Source: JBAWWY01 sp037144355
GTDB taxonomy: Bacteria; Bacillota; Clostridia; Peptostreptococcales; Anaerovoracaceae
Direction: 5' to 3'
NCBI GenBank assembly: GCA_037144355.1
Contig: JBAWWY010000001.1
Location: forward strand, 310,001 to 374,000
Length of the DNA: 64,000 nucleotides
Position 1 is the first letter of the stretch; every line of letters starts with the position of its first letter. The notes beneath the pieces are model-generated. The model did not search any database, was not told where the DNA came from, and saw only the letters and a list, made by a program, of their open reading frames with translations. Positions 44,048 to 53,128 of this stretch are shown here, piece after piece. The position numbers and the translations under genes were made by a program.

Positions 44048-45364
44048 TTATTTCCTTTCTCCAATGCCCAGTGCCATTTTCTGCAGATAATTTACTTCCG
44101 GAACTACCATTTCTATAAAAGCAGTCCTTGAGCACATATATGAGCATATTGAACAATTGACGCAGATGCTGCTATCAACTATGGCATGTGTATCCTTGAT
44201 AGAAATTGCCCCATTTGGACAGTTTGATGCGCAATCGCCGCATCTTAAACAGCCAACACTGCATACCCTTGATTTTTCATCACAACCTGCTGGAGAAGAA
44301 CAGGCAACCAATTTACAGCCAACATAAGGCACCTCGACGATTAACTTGTTTGGACAAGCTGAGACACAATCCAAGCAGCCCACACATTTGTTGGCATCGA
44401 CCTGGGCTGTTCCATCAACAACTTTAATCGCATCAAAACGACATACCTTTATACAGTCACTTAGACCTACGCAACCAATTTGGCATATATCCATTTCTAA
44501 AATTCTAATCCTTGAAGCTTCCGCACAGTTTTCAACCTTTAATTCTTTGAATTTGGTATTTGCTTTTTCCCCACCCTTGCACTGTATAAAAGCGACCTTA
44601 TCTTTTAACATTGTTAGGTCATGTATTTCATCCACTATAATTTTTTTCCTGCATTTGACTGTGCATGCTACACATCCAACGCACTTGTCGTAATCAATAA
44701 TTGCGCAATTATCCACTATGGTGATCGCTTTTTCCGGACAAGCTTCTTCACAGTCGCCACAACCAATGCAGCCACTTCCACATATTTTTTTAGTTTCTTC
44801 TTCATTGTCCTTAGAAGAGCAAGGTATAAAATTTGTTACTTCCCTTGGGATCATAATAATTAGTTCTTGTGGGCACATTCCTATGCATGCGCCACATCCA
44901 TTGCACTTTTCTTTGTTAATTCTTACTACACCATCTATCAATGACATTGCATGAAAATTACATCGCTCTATACAAGAACCAATCCCCACGCAACCGTATT
45001 TGCACTCAGTATGAAGAAAACCTTCTTTTATAGCCTCATTACAACTTGGGTATCCCATAAATCTCTTTTTGCCTGCAGCTTCGTCAGCGCAGCTAATAAA
45101 AGCAACTTCATGTTTTATCAAAACAGGTTCAACACCCATTATATTCGCAATAGCATTAATGTCCTCCGAAGAGCAGGCTGGACACAACGCCACGGATGAT
45201 CCTTCAGTAATTGCAATGGAGCATGCCTGACAGCTTATGCAATTACACCCTCCATGTCCGCCACAATCTCCTCCCGGCAACATTTTAGTGATTTCTATGA
45301 TTTTTTCCGCAACAGTTTTTTTGTCAGTTTCATAAGTTAAATTCTTTTCCTTCAATTGATCCAA
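44048..45364 (-). CDS. Soluble polyferredoxin with four RnfB-like double-cluster modules, 438 aa, 50 cysteines
   Basis: No membrane segment. An N-terminal cysteine patch (34, 40, 42, 45, 48, 61, 64; LPGGDCGGHGGCNCISCQAC) resembles the RnfB Fe-S domain. Four repeated modules follow (about 88-175, 178-246, 258-348, 350-420). Each has a leading Cys segment, a GC(V/I/L)G-x2-(D/S)C-x3-C motif and a C-x2-C-x2-C-x3-C motif, as in the C-terminal half of RnfB (for example CKYGCVGIGSCIERCNFHAM and KCNGCGACIGMCPQELIIMIP). Capacity for about eight or nine [4Fe-4S] clusters is inferred. TTG start with GGAGG seven bases upstream. It ends four bases before nifJ, so it is probably an electron wire or store for PFOR and NfnAB. 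Confidence 0.85.
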   Translation of the reverse strand: MDQLKEKNLTYETDKKTVAEKIIEITKMLPGGDCGGHGGCNCISCQACSIAITEGSSVALCPACSSEDINAIANIMGVEPVLIKHEVAFISCADEAAGKKRFMGYPSCNEAIKEGFLHTECKYGCVGIGSCIERCNFHAMSLIDGVVRINKEKCNGCGACIGMCPQELIIMIPREVTNFIPCSSKDNEEETKKICGSGCIGCGDCEEACPEKAITIVDNCAIIDYDKCVGCVACTVKCRKKIIVDEIHDLTMLKDKVAFIQCKGGEKANTKFKELKVENCAEASRIRILEMDICQIGCVGLSDCIKVCRFDAIKVVDGTAQVDANKCVGCLDCVSACPNKLIVEVPYVGCKLVACSSPAGCDEKSRVCSVGCLRCGDCASNCPNGAISIKDTHAIVDSSICVNCSICSYMCSRTAFIEMVVPEVNYLQKMALGIGERK

Positions 45365-45807
45365 TTATTTTCCTCCTTCTCTAATTTATGTGTGCTTGTA
45401 ATTTTTACATACATTTGACATAAACATTCAATACTACTTATATCTTCGAATCTCTAACGAATGCCAGAACCATCTTGATGCAAAATTGCGCAAAACAATA
45501 ATCAACACAATTTAGTTGTTGATCGTGATGGATGCAATACACCTTTACTTTAATAGGATACCGTTGACGATTCTAACGAAATGTGAGCTGGTAGTTGTTG
45601 AAAGGCAAAACACGAAAGATCGAGCGACTTCAATAAATGTATACGAAACAGAAGCAGTAACTGCCAAGAATGCCCTTAATTTCATGACTTTAAAAACCGC
45701 TATTTCTATTTTTTGGTGTCATCCCCGACGCGTTTGACCTCGCAGGAAATCTTATTCACTGCGAAGTCAAACGCTGATCTATCATATATACCAGAGGAGA
45801 TATATAA
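45365..45807. other. Gene-poor, structured intergenic region upstream of the redox operon
   Basis: No recognisable gene. On the plus strand a promoter-like TTGACA (45415-45420), 17 bases, TTATAT (45438-45443) points away from the redox operon. A 73-codon frame at 45516-45737 has no family resemblance or ribosome-binding site. A 16-base inverted repeat (45730-45745 and 45759-45774, GCGTTTGAC.TCGCAG type, one mismatch, 13-base loop) stands out for its higher G+C. The minus-strand promoter of the polyferredoxin operon must lie here but is not clear. Confidence 0.4.
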
Positions 45808-45891
45808 ATGAACCTTAAAATGATACCAGGCCGGCTAGCTTCGACTTTTATCTCGCCGGCTTTTTGGGGTTCAGCCCCAAATTACATCTAG
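45808..45891 (+). CDS. Possible 27-aa small ORF with strong ribosome-binding site
   Basis: ATG preceded by GAGGAGA with seven-base spacing; product MNLKMIPGRLASTFISPAFWGSAPNYI, no known family. Two hairpins lie inside the ORF: GCCGGC/GCCGGC followed by TTTTT, and TTTGGGG/CCCCAAA, so it looks like a leader peptide or decayed fragment whose transcript ends within it. No plus-strand gene follows. Low confidence that it is a real gene. Confidence 0.3.
   Translation: MNLKMIPGRLASTFISPAFWGSAPNYI
45830..45880 (+). terminator. Double hairpin, plus-strand terminator candidate
   Basis: GCCGGC at about 45830 and again at 45855-45860 followed by TTTTT (45861-45865), then TTTGGGG/CCCCAAA around TTCAG. 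The T tract is on the plus strand only, so it would stop a rightward transcript from the preceding region, not the leftward sugar operon. Confidence 0.5.
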
Positions 45892-45938
45892 CAAAGTAAA
45901 TCATTGTTTCGAAATATGAGGTGTTTTCAAATTATTGC

Positions 45939-46712
45939 TTATAAAATAGTATACCCGCCATCAACAGCTAAATCAGAACCCGTAGCAAATAATGAAGCAT
46001 CTGATGCAAAGTATACAAATGCGCCAATCAAATCTTCTGGAAATCCTAATCTGCTTCCTTCTGGCATTTTTGCAAGCCATATTGGCAACATATCTGTCAT
46101 TGTCGCTAATAATTCTGTTTGCATATAACCAGGACTTACACAATTAACTCTTATGTTATATTTTGCCCATTCTACTGCTAATGCTTTAGTAAGATGCACT
46201 ACTCCAGCTTTTGCCGCACAATAGTTAGCAATAGTTTGTGGTACATTTACTATCTTAGCTGACATTGAAGCAGTGCTGATTATTGATCCTTTTGTGTTAT
46301 ACTTTTTCATAAGTTTTGCAGCAGCTTGAGCAGTAAAAAACACTCCGTTTAAGTTTACATCAATAACAGATTTAAAAACCGCTGGATCAATATCGATTGC
46401 TTCATCACCAGTGAAGATTCCAGCATTATTAATTGCAAAATCACAAGTTGTAAACTGCTCTTCATATTTTTTTATCATGTCATTAACACTGTCAGGATTA
46501 GTTACATTGCATTGCAATGCAATAATATTCCTTCCAGTTTTTTCCGCAATCTCTTTAGCGGCAACTTCAGCCTTTTCAATATTCATATCAACTATTGCAA
46601 CATCTGCGCCTAGCTCAGCATAAGCTTCTGCAATGGTCTTTCCAATACCTTGTGCTCCACCTGTAATGAAACCTTTCCTACCTTCTAGACTAAACAATTT
46701 TTTTACATCCAT
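45939..46712 (-). CDS. Short-chain dehydrogenase/reductase, 257 aa
   Basis: Classical SDR: cofactor loop GGAQGIG (18-24), VDMN after strand 2 (acidic, favours NAD(H)), NNAGIF, catalytic Ser in STASMS and YCAAK (Tyr-x3-Lys), then SPGYMQTELLATM. The closest general resemblance is to polyol/mannitol-type dehydrogenases; the substrate is probably a sugar alcohol or ketose of the island. ATG 46710-46712 chosen for GGGAG eight bases upstream. Last gene of the long leftward operon beginning with the binding protein at 54181. Confidence 0.9.
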   Translation of the reverse strand: MDVKKLFSLEGRKGFITGGAQGIGKTIAEAYAELGADVAIVDMNIEKAEVAAKEIAEKTGRNIIALQCNVTNPDSVNDMIKKYEEQFTTCDFAINNAGIFTGDEAIDIDPAVFKSVIDVNLNGVFFTAQAAAKLMKKYNTKGSIISTASMSAKIVNVPQTIANYCAAKAGVVHLTKALAVEWAKYNIRVNCVSPGYMQTELLATMTDMLPIWLAKMPEGSRLGFPEDLIGAFVYFASDASLFATGSDLAVDGGYTIL

Positions 46713-46732
46713 TTGTATTTCTCCCATCAATC

Positions 46733-47728
46733 TTATTTTTTAAAATAAGGTGTGTAACATGGTTCATTCCAATATGATAGAAGTTCATCATCCATTCTTG
46801 CGATAAATAATTGATATCCACCAGTTTCTTGAACAGTGAGTATTTCATCAACGATGTTTGCCACAACTTCAATTCCTCTAGCTTCAAGATACTTATAAGC
46901 AGCTCTGTATGAAATAAGCAGTTCCATCAGTGTTGTTGCACCACAACCGTTAATAATGCACATCACCTTTTCTCCACTTTCAATACTTAAATCTTTTATT
47001 AGCTTGTCCATTAATAGAGCAATAGTCTCATCAGCAGTTTTCATAGGAATCTTATATCCTCCGCCTTCGCCATGTTGACCCATTCCAACGCCCATTTCCT
47101 TATCATCCAAAATAGCCAAAGCTCCACCTGTAACTGGGTGAGTAGCTCCTGTTAATGAAACAGATATAGCTCCCATATTATCAGCAAATTTTTGAGTAAT
47201 TGCCGCAACTTCTTCTATAGATTTACCTTGCGCTGCTGCACCAGCAGCAATTTTAAATGCAGGTACACAACCAACAAAACCACGTCTGTTATCAGCATCT
47301 TCTCTTGGAGCAGTTGTGATATCTTCTTGAGTAACTACTCTTATTACATTAATACCTTCTTTTTTTGCAGCTTTCATTGTAAGGCCAGCAGTAAGCATAT
47401 CCCCAGCATGGTTTAATACAACAAGCAAAACACCTTTGCCTTTATCAGCAAGCTTAAGAGCTTCCAAACAACTATCCGGACCTGGTGCTGCAAAAATATC
47501 ACCACATACAGCAATATCAACCATTCCTTCACCAACAAAACCTTGAAGTGCTGGCTCATGACCTGTTCCGCCTAGAGTTACAACAGTAACACGATCAGCA
47601 TCTTTCAATTTCTTATTAACAATTAGATTGCCATTAACCAGTTCGATTACATCCTTGTTAGCAAGAGCTAACCCCTCTAAAAGTTCCTGTGTCAAGTTTG
47701 ATGGATCGTTTATGAATTTTTTCATCAT
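46733..47728 (-). CDS. dhaK: DhaK-type dihydroxyacetone/ketose kinase substrate-binding subunit, 331 aa
   Basis: Binds a short ketose covalently through a histidine and receives phosphate. Motifs LGGTGHEPALQGFVGEGMVDIAVCGDIFAAP (52-82), LNHAGDMLTAG and GMGQHGEGGGYKIP with His219 as the expected hemiaminal residue. Paired with DhaL upstream (27 bases). No DhaM phosphocarrier gene is seen, so a PTS-independent, ATP-using form is possible, as for erythrulose-type kinases. In this island the substrate may be a C3-C5 ketose rather than dihydroxyacetone itself. Confidence 0.9.
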   Translation of the reverse strand: MMKKFINDPSNLTQELLEGLALANKDVIELVNGNLIVNKKLKDADRVTVVTLGGTGHEPALQGFVGEGMVDIAVCGDIFAAPGPDSCLEALKLADKGKGVLLVVLNHAGDMLTAGLTMKAAKKEGINVIRVVTQEDITTAPREDADNRRGFVGCVPAFKIAAGAAAQGKSIEEVAAITQKFADNMGAISVSLTGATHPVTGGALAILDDKEMGVGMGQHGEGGGYKIPMKTADETIALLMDKLIKDLSIESGEKVMCIINGCGATTLMELLISYRAAYKYLEARGIEVVANIVDEILTVQETGGYQLFIARMDDELLSYWNEPCYTPYFKK

Positions 47729-47755
47729 TTTTTCATTCCTCCTTATTAATATACA

Positions 47756-48382
47756 TTATTTATTAATTGCGTTACTAAAACCTTTTATTAAACAGTATAA
47801 TGAAAATGCACCTGCATCCATTGTTCCGATAGTCGCTTCTTTATGGAATCTTGCTCTACCAAATTTTGCCTGGCATTGTTTAGAATACTCAGCGCCTTGA
47901 TAAGCCGCATCGGCAATTTCTTCTAAAAGCTTTGGCAGTGGGGAATTTGAGATCTCTGCCTTTTCACATGCAGGAATCAAAGTATCCATTAATGTTTTAT
48001 CCCCTACTTTAGCATTTGAAATAAAGCTAATGTTTTCTAAAGCTCCAGTAAACATAGATTTTATAGCAGCTTCATCTGCTTCATTAATTCCTTCAAGTCC
48101 CTCACCAAAACCCTCAAAAATTGTTCCGTATAGAGGCCCGGCACTACCCCCGTTAACGTTCATTATGTCCTTGCCTAAACTCCTAAACATTTCACTCAGG
48201 GTTTCATCATCCGATGAACTTTCAGCTTTTGCTCTAATTACTTTGCTAATTTTTCCAATAGTAACCCCATGGTCTCCATCTCCAAATTTAGAATCAATAT
48301 CAGAAAACTCATCTATTTTTTCGTCCAAAGCATCACTCGCACCTAAAAGCATTGATAAGAAATCTTTCTTATTTAACACCAT
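47756..48382 (-). CDS. dhaL: DhaL-type nucleotide-binding kinase subunit, 208 aa
   Basis: All-helical DhaL barrel that holds ADP/ATP-Mg. Metal-binding aspartates are in DIDSKFGDGDHGVTIGK (about 28-44); NVNGGSAGPLYGTIF, GDKTLMDTLIPA and ATIGTMDAGAFSLY are the family landmarks. AAAGGAG before the ATG. Directly upstream of dhaK in the same operon. Confidence 0.92.
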   Translation of the reverse strand: MVLNKKDFLSMLLGASDALDEKIDEFSDIDSKFGDGDHGVTIGKISKVIRAKAESSSDDETLSEMFRSLGKDIMNVNGGSAGPLYGTIFEGFGEGLEGINEADEAAIKSMFTGALENISFISNAKVGDKTLMDTLIPACEKAEISNSPLPKLLEEIADAAYQGAEYSKQCQAKFGRARFHKEATIGTMDAGAFSLYCLIKGFSNAINK

Positions 48383-48455
48383 AATATTAACTCCTTTCTA
48401 TTTTTACAATTCTATATTTTTATTAAATTATCTGCATTTACTATTTCATTTCTAT

Positions 48456-49400
48456 TCATATTTTGGAATTTGTTAATCTTAATACCACTTCTTGTGCAAT
48501 TTCTTGATCTACGAATATGTGAGTTAAAATACCAGTTTTAAGTGCACCAATTAGATTTTCAACAGTAACATTGCAACTACATATACCCATTACAACATCG
48601 GATTTTTTTAGCTGTTCTAAAGGAATTCTATATACAATATCATTCTCATTTTCTATCATTTTGCCCTCTTTGTCGTAATAATAGGAAGCCATGTGCCCAA
48701 CTGCATCTTTACGTTTGCTTCCAAACCTTGAGGCTGTTGCAAGGTCAGGAACTGAAGGATGATTTTCAACATCAACTATTGCAAAGTTTACCTTCTCCCA
48801 ACTTTGTTGAATCTTACTGAAAAAATCAAGATCACTTACGCTTATTAAATCTTCTTTTGTTTCATAAAAAGCAGGTGCAAGGGCAAAGTGTGGCTTACAT
48901 CCAGAAGCTTGACCAAAAGCCCGGCACAGTTCATCCGTATGATAGTTTTTATTTGCAGTAGCAGAGTTGCCAATTAATGAGCATACGGTACCATTTAGCT
49001 TAAGTTTTTTATCTTGAACTTCCATGAACTGTACAAGATCACCTATCATATTTCCCCAGCTAATTCCAATACAATCTCCATTATTTGTTGTTTCCTTAAT
49101 AAATTCATACGATGATTTAACAATCATCCTTTCTGTAATACCTTTTGAATTTACACCATTAATAAGGCTTCCGCCCTGGATATTATATGTTTTACAAAGA
49201 ATTTTCATATTACTATTATCGATTTCAAATGGTGAATTTATTTTAATTTCAACAATCCCAAGCTGTTTTGCATCAGATAATAAAAAGCTAATAAGCGGCC
49301 GTGAAACACCAATAGCTTTAGCTATTTCGCTTTGGTTCATATTGTCTTCATAATACATTTTAGCTACTTTAACAAGTTTATTCATTCTTTCTGAATCCAT
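48456..49400 (-). CDS. SorC/LsrR-family sugar-responsive regulator, 314 aa
   Basis: An N-terminal HTH (YYEDNMNQSEIAKAIGVSRPLISFLLSDAKQLGIV, about 17-51) precedes a sugar-phosphate-binding domain of the SorC/DeoR(Bsu) type. Family members bind phosphorylated sugars and usually repress the operon that contains them. It is encoded inside the importer operon between the permease and dhaL, so autoregulation is likely; the TTGTCA repeat array at 54270-54341 is the obvious candidate operator. ATG 49398-49400 selected for GGGAG seven bases upstream rather than the frame start at 49418. Confidence 0.88.
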   Translation of the reverse strand: MDSERMNKLVKVAKMYYEDNMNQSEIAKAIGVSRPLISFLLSDAKQLGIVEIKINSPFEIDNSNMKILCKTYNIQGGSLINGVNSKGITERMIVKSSYEFIKETTNNGDCIGISWGNMIGDLVQFMEVQDKKLKLNGTVCSLIGNSATANKNYHTDELCRAFGQASGCKPHFALAPAFYETKEDLISVSDLDFFSKIQQSWEKVNFAIVDVENHPSVPDLATASRFGSKRKDAVGHMASYYYDKEGKMIENENDIVYRIPLEQLKKSDVVMGICSCNVTVENLIGALKTGILTHIFVDQEIAQEVVLRLTNSKI

Positions 49401-49427
49401 TATTAAACTCCCAAACATTATTATTTT

Positions 49428-50390
49428 TTATAAATGCATCAAAGCTTTATGCCTTAGTGAATCAATATACATCGCTATGAAAATAATGACACCACGTACG
49501 AACGGTATAGTATAAGGAGATATTCCCATAATCGCCATGCCAGAAGCAATGAATAGCAATATAAGCGCTCCCATGAAACTACCTGGATAGAAAGAGCCTC
49601 TACCACCTAGCAAGCTTGTTCCCCCAAGAACAGCAGCTGCAATAGCTAAGAACTCGTATGAGATTAAACCAGTTACAACAACCGAGCCAAGTGTGACAAC
49701 CCAGAAACAACCAGCTATGCCACATATGGCACCACAGATGATAAGGGCTGCACTTTTAACTCTATCAGTATTGATCCCAATATTTTTAGCAAGTTTTTCG
49801 TTACTGCCAACCGCTAAGAGTTTTCGCCCAAATGGGGTTAGATTCAGCACCACGCTACATACAATTACTATAAATATAACTATGAGCAGCATCAAAGGGA
49901 AACCACCAAGAGCTTCAACTTTTGCTTGTCTTAAGAAAGAAAGATTATACAAACTGATAGTTTTATCATTTGTAATCATTTTTGCAATCGCTCTAACAAC
50001 AAGCATCATTCCCAAAGTAACTAACATTGAATTCATTTTGAATCTAACTATAAATATGCTGTTAACCCATCCAATGAATGTTGCTAGGGCTATACCTGCT
50101 AAAAATGCCAGTGCTATTGGCGTATCAAAGCTGTTTATTAAAGTTCCAGCTAAACATCCAGAAATATAACCCATTGCTCCAACTGATAGGTCAATAACCC
50201 CCACCAATAGTGCAAATGTTACGGCACATGTAATAAGAATTAATGGTCCCCCATTAAATATTGTAGTATAAATGTTTTGCAGGGTTAAGAACTTATCCGA
50301 GCCTAATGTGAAAACAATAAATATAAGTGCCAACACAATATAAGTCGATAGTTGGAAAATACTGTCTAATTTGAACTTTTTAGTTTTCAT
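49428..50390 (-). CDS. Ribose-type ABC transporter permease, 320 aa
   Basis: RbsC/BPD_transp_2 membrane subunit with about 9-10 segments; LLVGVIDLSVGAMGYISGCLAG, the conserved GSNEKLAKNIGINTDRVK cytoplasmic loop (contacts the ATPase), YEFLAIAAAVLGGTSLLGGRGS and a short tail. Overlaps the ATPase gene by 11 bases. Second permease of the importer; with the other one it probably forms a heterodimer as LsrC-LsrD. Confidence 0.93.
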   Translation of the reverse strand: MKTKKFKLDSIFQLSTYIVLALIFIVFTLGSDKFLTLQNIYTTIFNGGPLILITCAVTFALLVGVIDLSVGAMGYISGCLAGTLINSFDTPIALAFLAGIALATFIGWVNSIFIVRFKMNSMLVTLGMMLVVRAIAKMITNDKTISLYNLSFLRQAKVEALGGFPLMLLIVIFIVIVCSVVLNLTPFGRKLLAVGSNEKLAKNIGINTDRVKSAALIICGAICGIAGCFWVVTLGSVVVTGLISYEFLAIAAAVLGGTSLLGGRGSFYPGSFMGALILLFIASGMAIMGISPYTIPFVRGVIIFIAMYIDSLRHKALMHL

Positions 50391-51906
50391 TATTTTCCTC
50401 CTGTTTTACGATACCAGCCATAAGAGCCTCTTTAGAAAATTCTTCTCTGTTTACTTCACCAACAAGTTTACCTTCAGCTATAACGATAATTCTATCGCAA
50501 AGATTCATGATTTCTTCCAGCTCCGAAGAAATAACAACAAACGACATTCCATTTTTAGATTTTTCAAAAATTAGATTTTGTATTTCAGCTTTTGCTCCGA
50601 CGTCTACACCTTTTGTTGGTTCATCCATAAATAGAATATCTGGATTTTTCAAGAACCATTTAGATATAACAACCTTCTGTTGGTTGCCGCCAGAGAGTTT
50701 GTTAACGATCATATTTTCGTCAACTGCTTTAACATTGACCTGCTTCATTAATTTACGAGCTTCCTCGTTTTCTTTTCTAGTATTAAGTATGCCAAGTCGT
50801 TTTGAAGCAAACTTGCTAATAAGAGAGCTTGTGATATTCTTGCTTATTGGCATTTCCAAGAAAAGACCATCATAATGTCTACCTTCAGTAAGATATCCAA
50901 TATGCTTATATAGCTGTTTATGATTAACTTCTTCTAATTTGCCATCTTTGCCAAATAAAATTTTACCGTCTACCATTTTATCGATACCAAGAAGTGTATT
51001 GAACAACTCAGATCTTCCTGATCCAAGCAATCCCCAAACACCAAGAATTTCTCCTTTATACAAATCAAAACTAACATTTTTGGGGAACTTAACACCTGAT
51101 ATGTTTTGTGCTTTTAATACAATCTCGTCTTTATTTCCAGCATCTTTGCGCTCCGCCCCTTCTACTAGGCGCCCAAGCATAAGATTTACTAATTGCTCTT
51201 TGTTGAGTTCAGTAATATATGCCTCTCCTGTTTTAATACCATCTCTTAGGGCAAGAACCCTATCACTCAATTCAAAAATCTCATCTAAGTAGTGAGAAAT
51301 ATAGAATATGATATAACCTTTGTCTCTTAAGTTGTTGATGATTTCAAAAAGTTTAAGGCTTTCACGGTCTGACAATGATGCAGTCGGTTCGTCAAATAAT
51401 AATATTTGACCACCCAAACTCAAAGCTCTTGCAATTTGAATCATCTGCTTTTCACCAACAGTCAGGGAAAATACAGGTGCTTCTAAATCAATATGACAGT
51501 CCAAGACATCTAAATACTTTCGCACTGCTTTCTTCATTTCCTGTTTATTTAAGAATGGCGTTTTTCCTTTTGTCCATTTATTAAAATCAGTCGCTAATAC
51601 GTTTTCAAATACATTTAAAGTATTAAATACTTGTACTTCCTGTTGAATAAAAGCAATACCTAATTCTTCTGCAGCTTTAGGATTTTTAATAATTACTTTC
51701 TCTCCATTAATAACAATACTTCCCCCACTATCAGGCTGTAACAACCCTCCCAAAATGTTCATCATTGTGGATTTACCTGCGCCATTTACCCCTACAACGC
51801 CAAGCACTTCGCCTGGATTTGCTGTAAATGAAACATCTGACAATGCTTTTACACCTGGGAAAGTTTTACTTATATTATTAAGTTGAAGTGACAACTTATT
51901 TTCCAT
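50380..51906 (-). CDS. Ribose-type ABC transporter ATPase (RbsA/LsrA family), 508 aa
   Basis: Two fused ABC cassettes. First: Walker A GVNGAGKSTMMNILGG, signature TVGEKQMIQIARAL, Walker B ILLFDEPTASL. Second: degenerate Walker A GLLGSGRSELFNTLLG, as is normal for the RbsA class, signature LSGGNQQKVVISKW and LFMDEPTKGVDVGAKAEI. ATG 51904-51906 has GGAGG five bases upstream and is preferred to the 10-residue longer frame. Lies between the two permease genes. Confidence 0.95.
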   Translation of the reverse strand: MENKLSLQLNNISKTFPGVKALSDVSFTANPGEVLGVVGVNGAGKSTMMNILGGLLQPDSGGSIVINGEKVIIKNPKAAEELGIAFIQQEVQVFNTLNVFENVLATDFNKWTKGKTPFLNKQEMKKAVRKYLDVLDCHIDLEAPVFSLTVGEKQMIQIARALSLGGQILLFDEPTASLSDRESLKLFEIINNLRDKGYIIFYISHYLDEIFELSDRVLALRDGIKTGEAYITELNKEQLVNLMLGRLVEGAERKDAGNKDEIVLKAQNISGVKFPKNVSFDLYKGEILGVWGLLGSGRSELFNTLLGIDKMVDGKILFGKDGKLEEVNHKQLYKHIGYLTEGRHYDGLFLEMPISKNITSSLISKFASKRLGILNTRKENEEARKLMKQVNVKAVDENMIVNKLSGGNQQKVVISKWFLKNPDILFMDEPTKGVDVGAKAEIQNLIFEKSKNGMSFVVISSELEEIMNLCDRIIVIAEGKLVGEVNREEFSKEALMAGIVKQEENNEN

Positions 51907-51916
51907 ATTATCCTCC

Positions 51917-52885
51917 TTATGCTGCTTTCCTTGCAAGATAGTTGTCTTTAAAAGAACTTATACCCATTGCAAATATTATAATGCTACCTTTGATCATTGT
52001 TGTATAGTAGTCTGATACACCCAGTAGATTCATAACGTTGCTAATGCCAACGATCAAGAAAGCACCTAGAACAGCGTCTCTAACTCTACCTTTACCACCA
52101 TTAACAGCAACACCACCTATAACAGCTGCACTGATGACATCCAATATTTGTCCTTGAGGTCCCATAGTTGCTCTAGCTGTTTCTAATAATGCGGTATTGA
52201 TAATACCTGCAATTGCTGCACATAAGCCACAGATTACATAGACTATCAAAATTACATCATCAGTTTTAATGCCGGATATTCTTGCTGTTTCTTCTTTGTT
52301 ACCAATATAGTAAGCTTTTCGTCCAAAGGATGTACCTGTTAGAATAAAATCAAGAATGACAGGAATAACAATAAGCATACCAATTATTGTGTATTTATTG
52401 AAAAAGTTCGCATACGATTCTGGTAAAACCGGTAATCCAATCCCCCCACCAACAACTGTTGCCAAACCAGTAGCAATTGTCATCATTGAAAGTGTAACAA
52501 CCAAAGGAACCATCTTTAGCTTAGCAATAGCAGCACCATTGATTAATCCACATAATCCACCCGCCAGTAACAACAATAGAGTTCCTATTAATAAATGTAC
52601 TCCAGTTGCAACTTTAAAACTTGTCATAAAAGCAACACCGAGAACTGACGAAGCCGCCATAACAGCAGGGCTGGAAATATCTATTCCGCCAGTAATAAAA
52701 ACAAAAGTAACGCCAGACGCCATAATCGCAATAGGTGCCACTTGCGCTAATAGGTTAGTTATGTTTTTTACTGTCATAAAATTTTCTACTGTAAACGATA
52801 GTACAACTAACAAAGCAAAAGTAGCAACAAGCAAACCTAGAAGCTGTTTGTTATTTTGAATAAACAATTTTATTTTATTCAACAC
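51917..52885 (-). CDS. Ribose-type ABC transporter permease, 322 aa
   Basis: Second BPD_transp_2 permease: GVTFVFITGGIDISSPAVMAASSVLGV, the cytoplasmic loop IGNKEETARISGIKTDDV, and GQILDVISAAVIGGVAVNGGKGRVRDAVLGAF. About 9-10 hydrophobic segments. Follows the binding-protein gene after a 243-base spacer that holds a hairpin (53020), and precedes the ATPase by 10 bases. Confidence 0.93.
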   Translation of the reverse strand: MLNKIKLFIQNNKQLLGLLVATFALLVVLSFTVENFMTVKNITNLLAQVAPIAIMASGVTFVFITGGIDISSPAVMAASSVLGVAFMTSFKVATGVHLLIGTLLLLLAGGLCGLINGAAIAKLKMVPLVVTLSMMTIATGLATVVGGGIGLPVLPESYANFFNKYTIIGMLIVIPVILDFILTGTSFGRKAYYIGNKEETARISGIKTDDVILIVYVICGLCAAIAGIINTALLETARATMGPQGQILDVISAAVIGGVAVNGGKGRVRDAVLGAFLIVGISNVMNLLGVSDYYTTMIKGSIIIFAMGISSFKDNYLARKAA

Positions 52886-53019
52886 AATGTTTTCTCCTCT
52901 ACTAGTAATTTTGTAAACTCAAACCATGTTTCACAGGTTAAAAAGCTGTGGAACATTACTTCAAATATTTAAGTATATTACCTTAACTTTTAATTTTAGC
53001 TACTTTTAATAAAAATGTA

Positions 53020-53042
53020 GGCGAGGTCATAGTAACCTCGCC
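53020..53042 (-). terminator. Intercistronic hairpin between binding-protein and permease genes
   Basis: GGCGAGGT (53020-53027) and ACCTCGCC (53035-53042) around a seven-base loop; on the minus strand followed by TACATTTTTATT. Such partial terminators or mRNA stabilisers commonly raise binding-protein output over the membrane subunits. The rest of 52886-53128 shows nothing else. Confidence 0.6.
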
Positions 53043-53128
53043 TTGTATATTACCGTTTCGCTAATTGCAATACAATGTTTAATTTACTACTACGAAAGTT
53101 AGCTAATTCATTATATTACTATAAAGTC

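Noticed and set aside
45516..45737. 73-codon plus-strand frame upstream of the redox operon
   Set aside because: TTG start with no Shine-Dalgarno, no family resemblance and ends inside a hairpin; described only as part of the orphan region.
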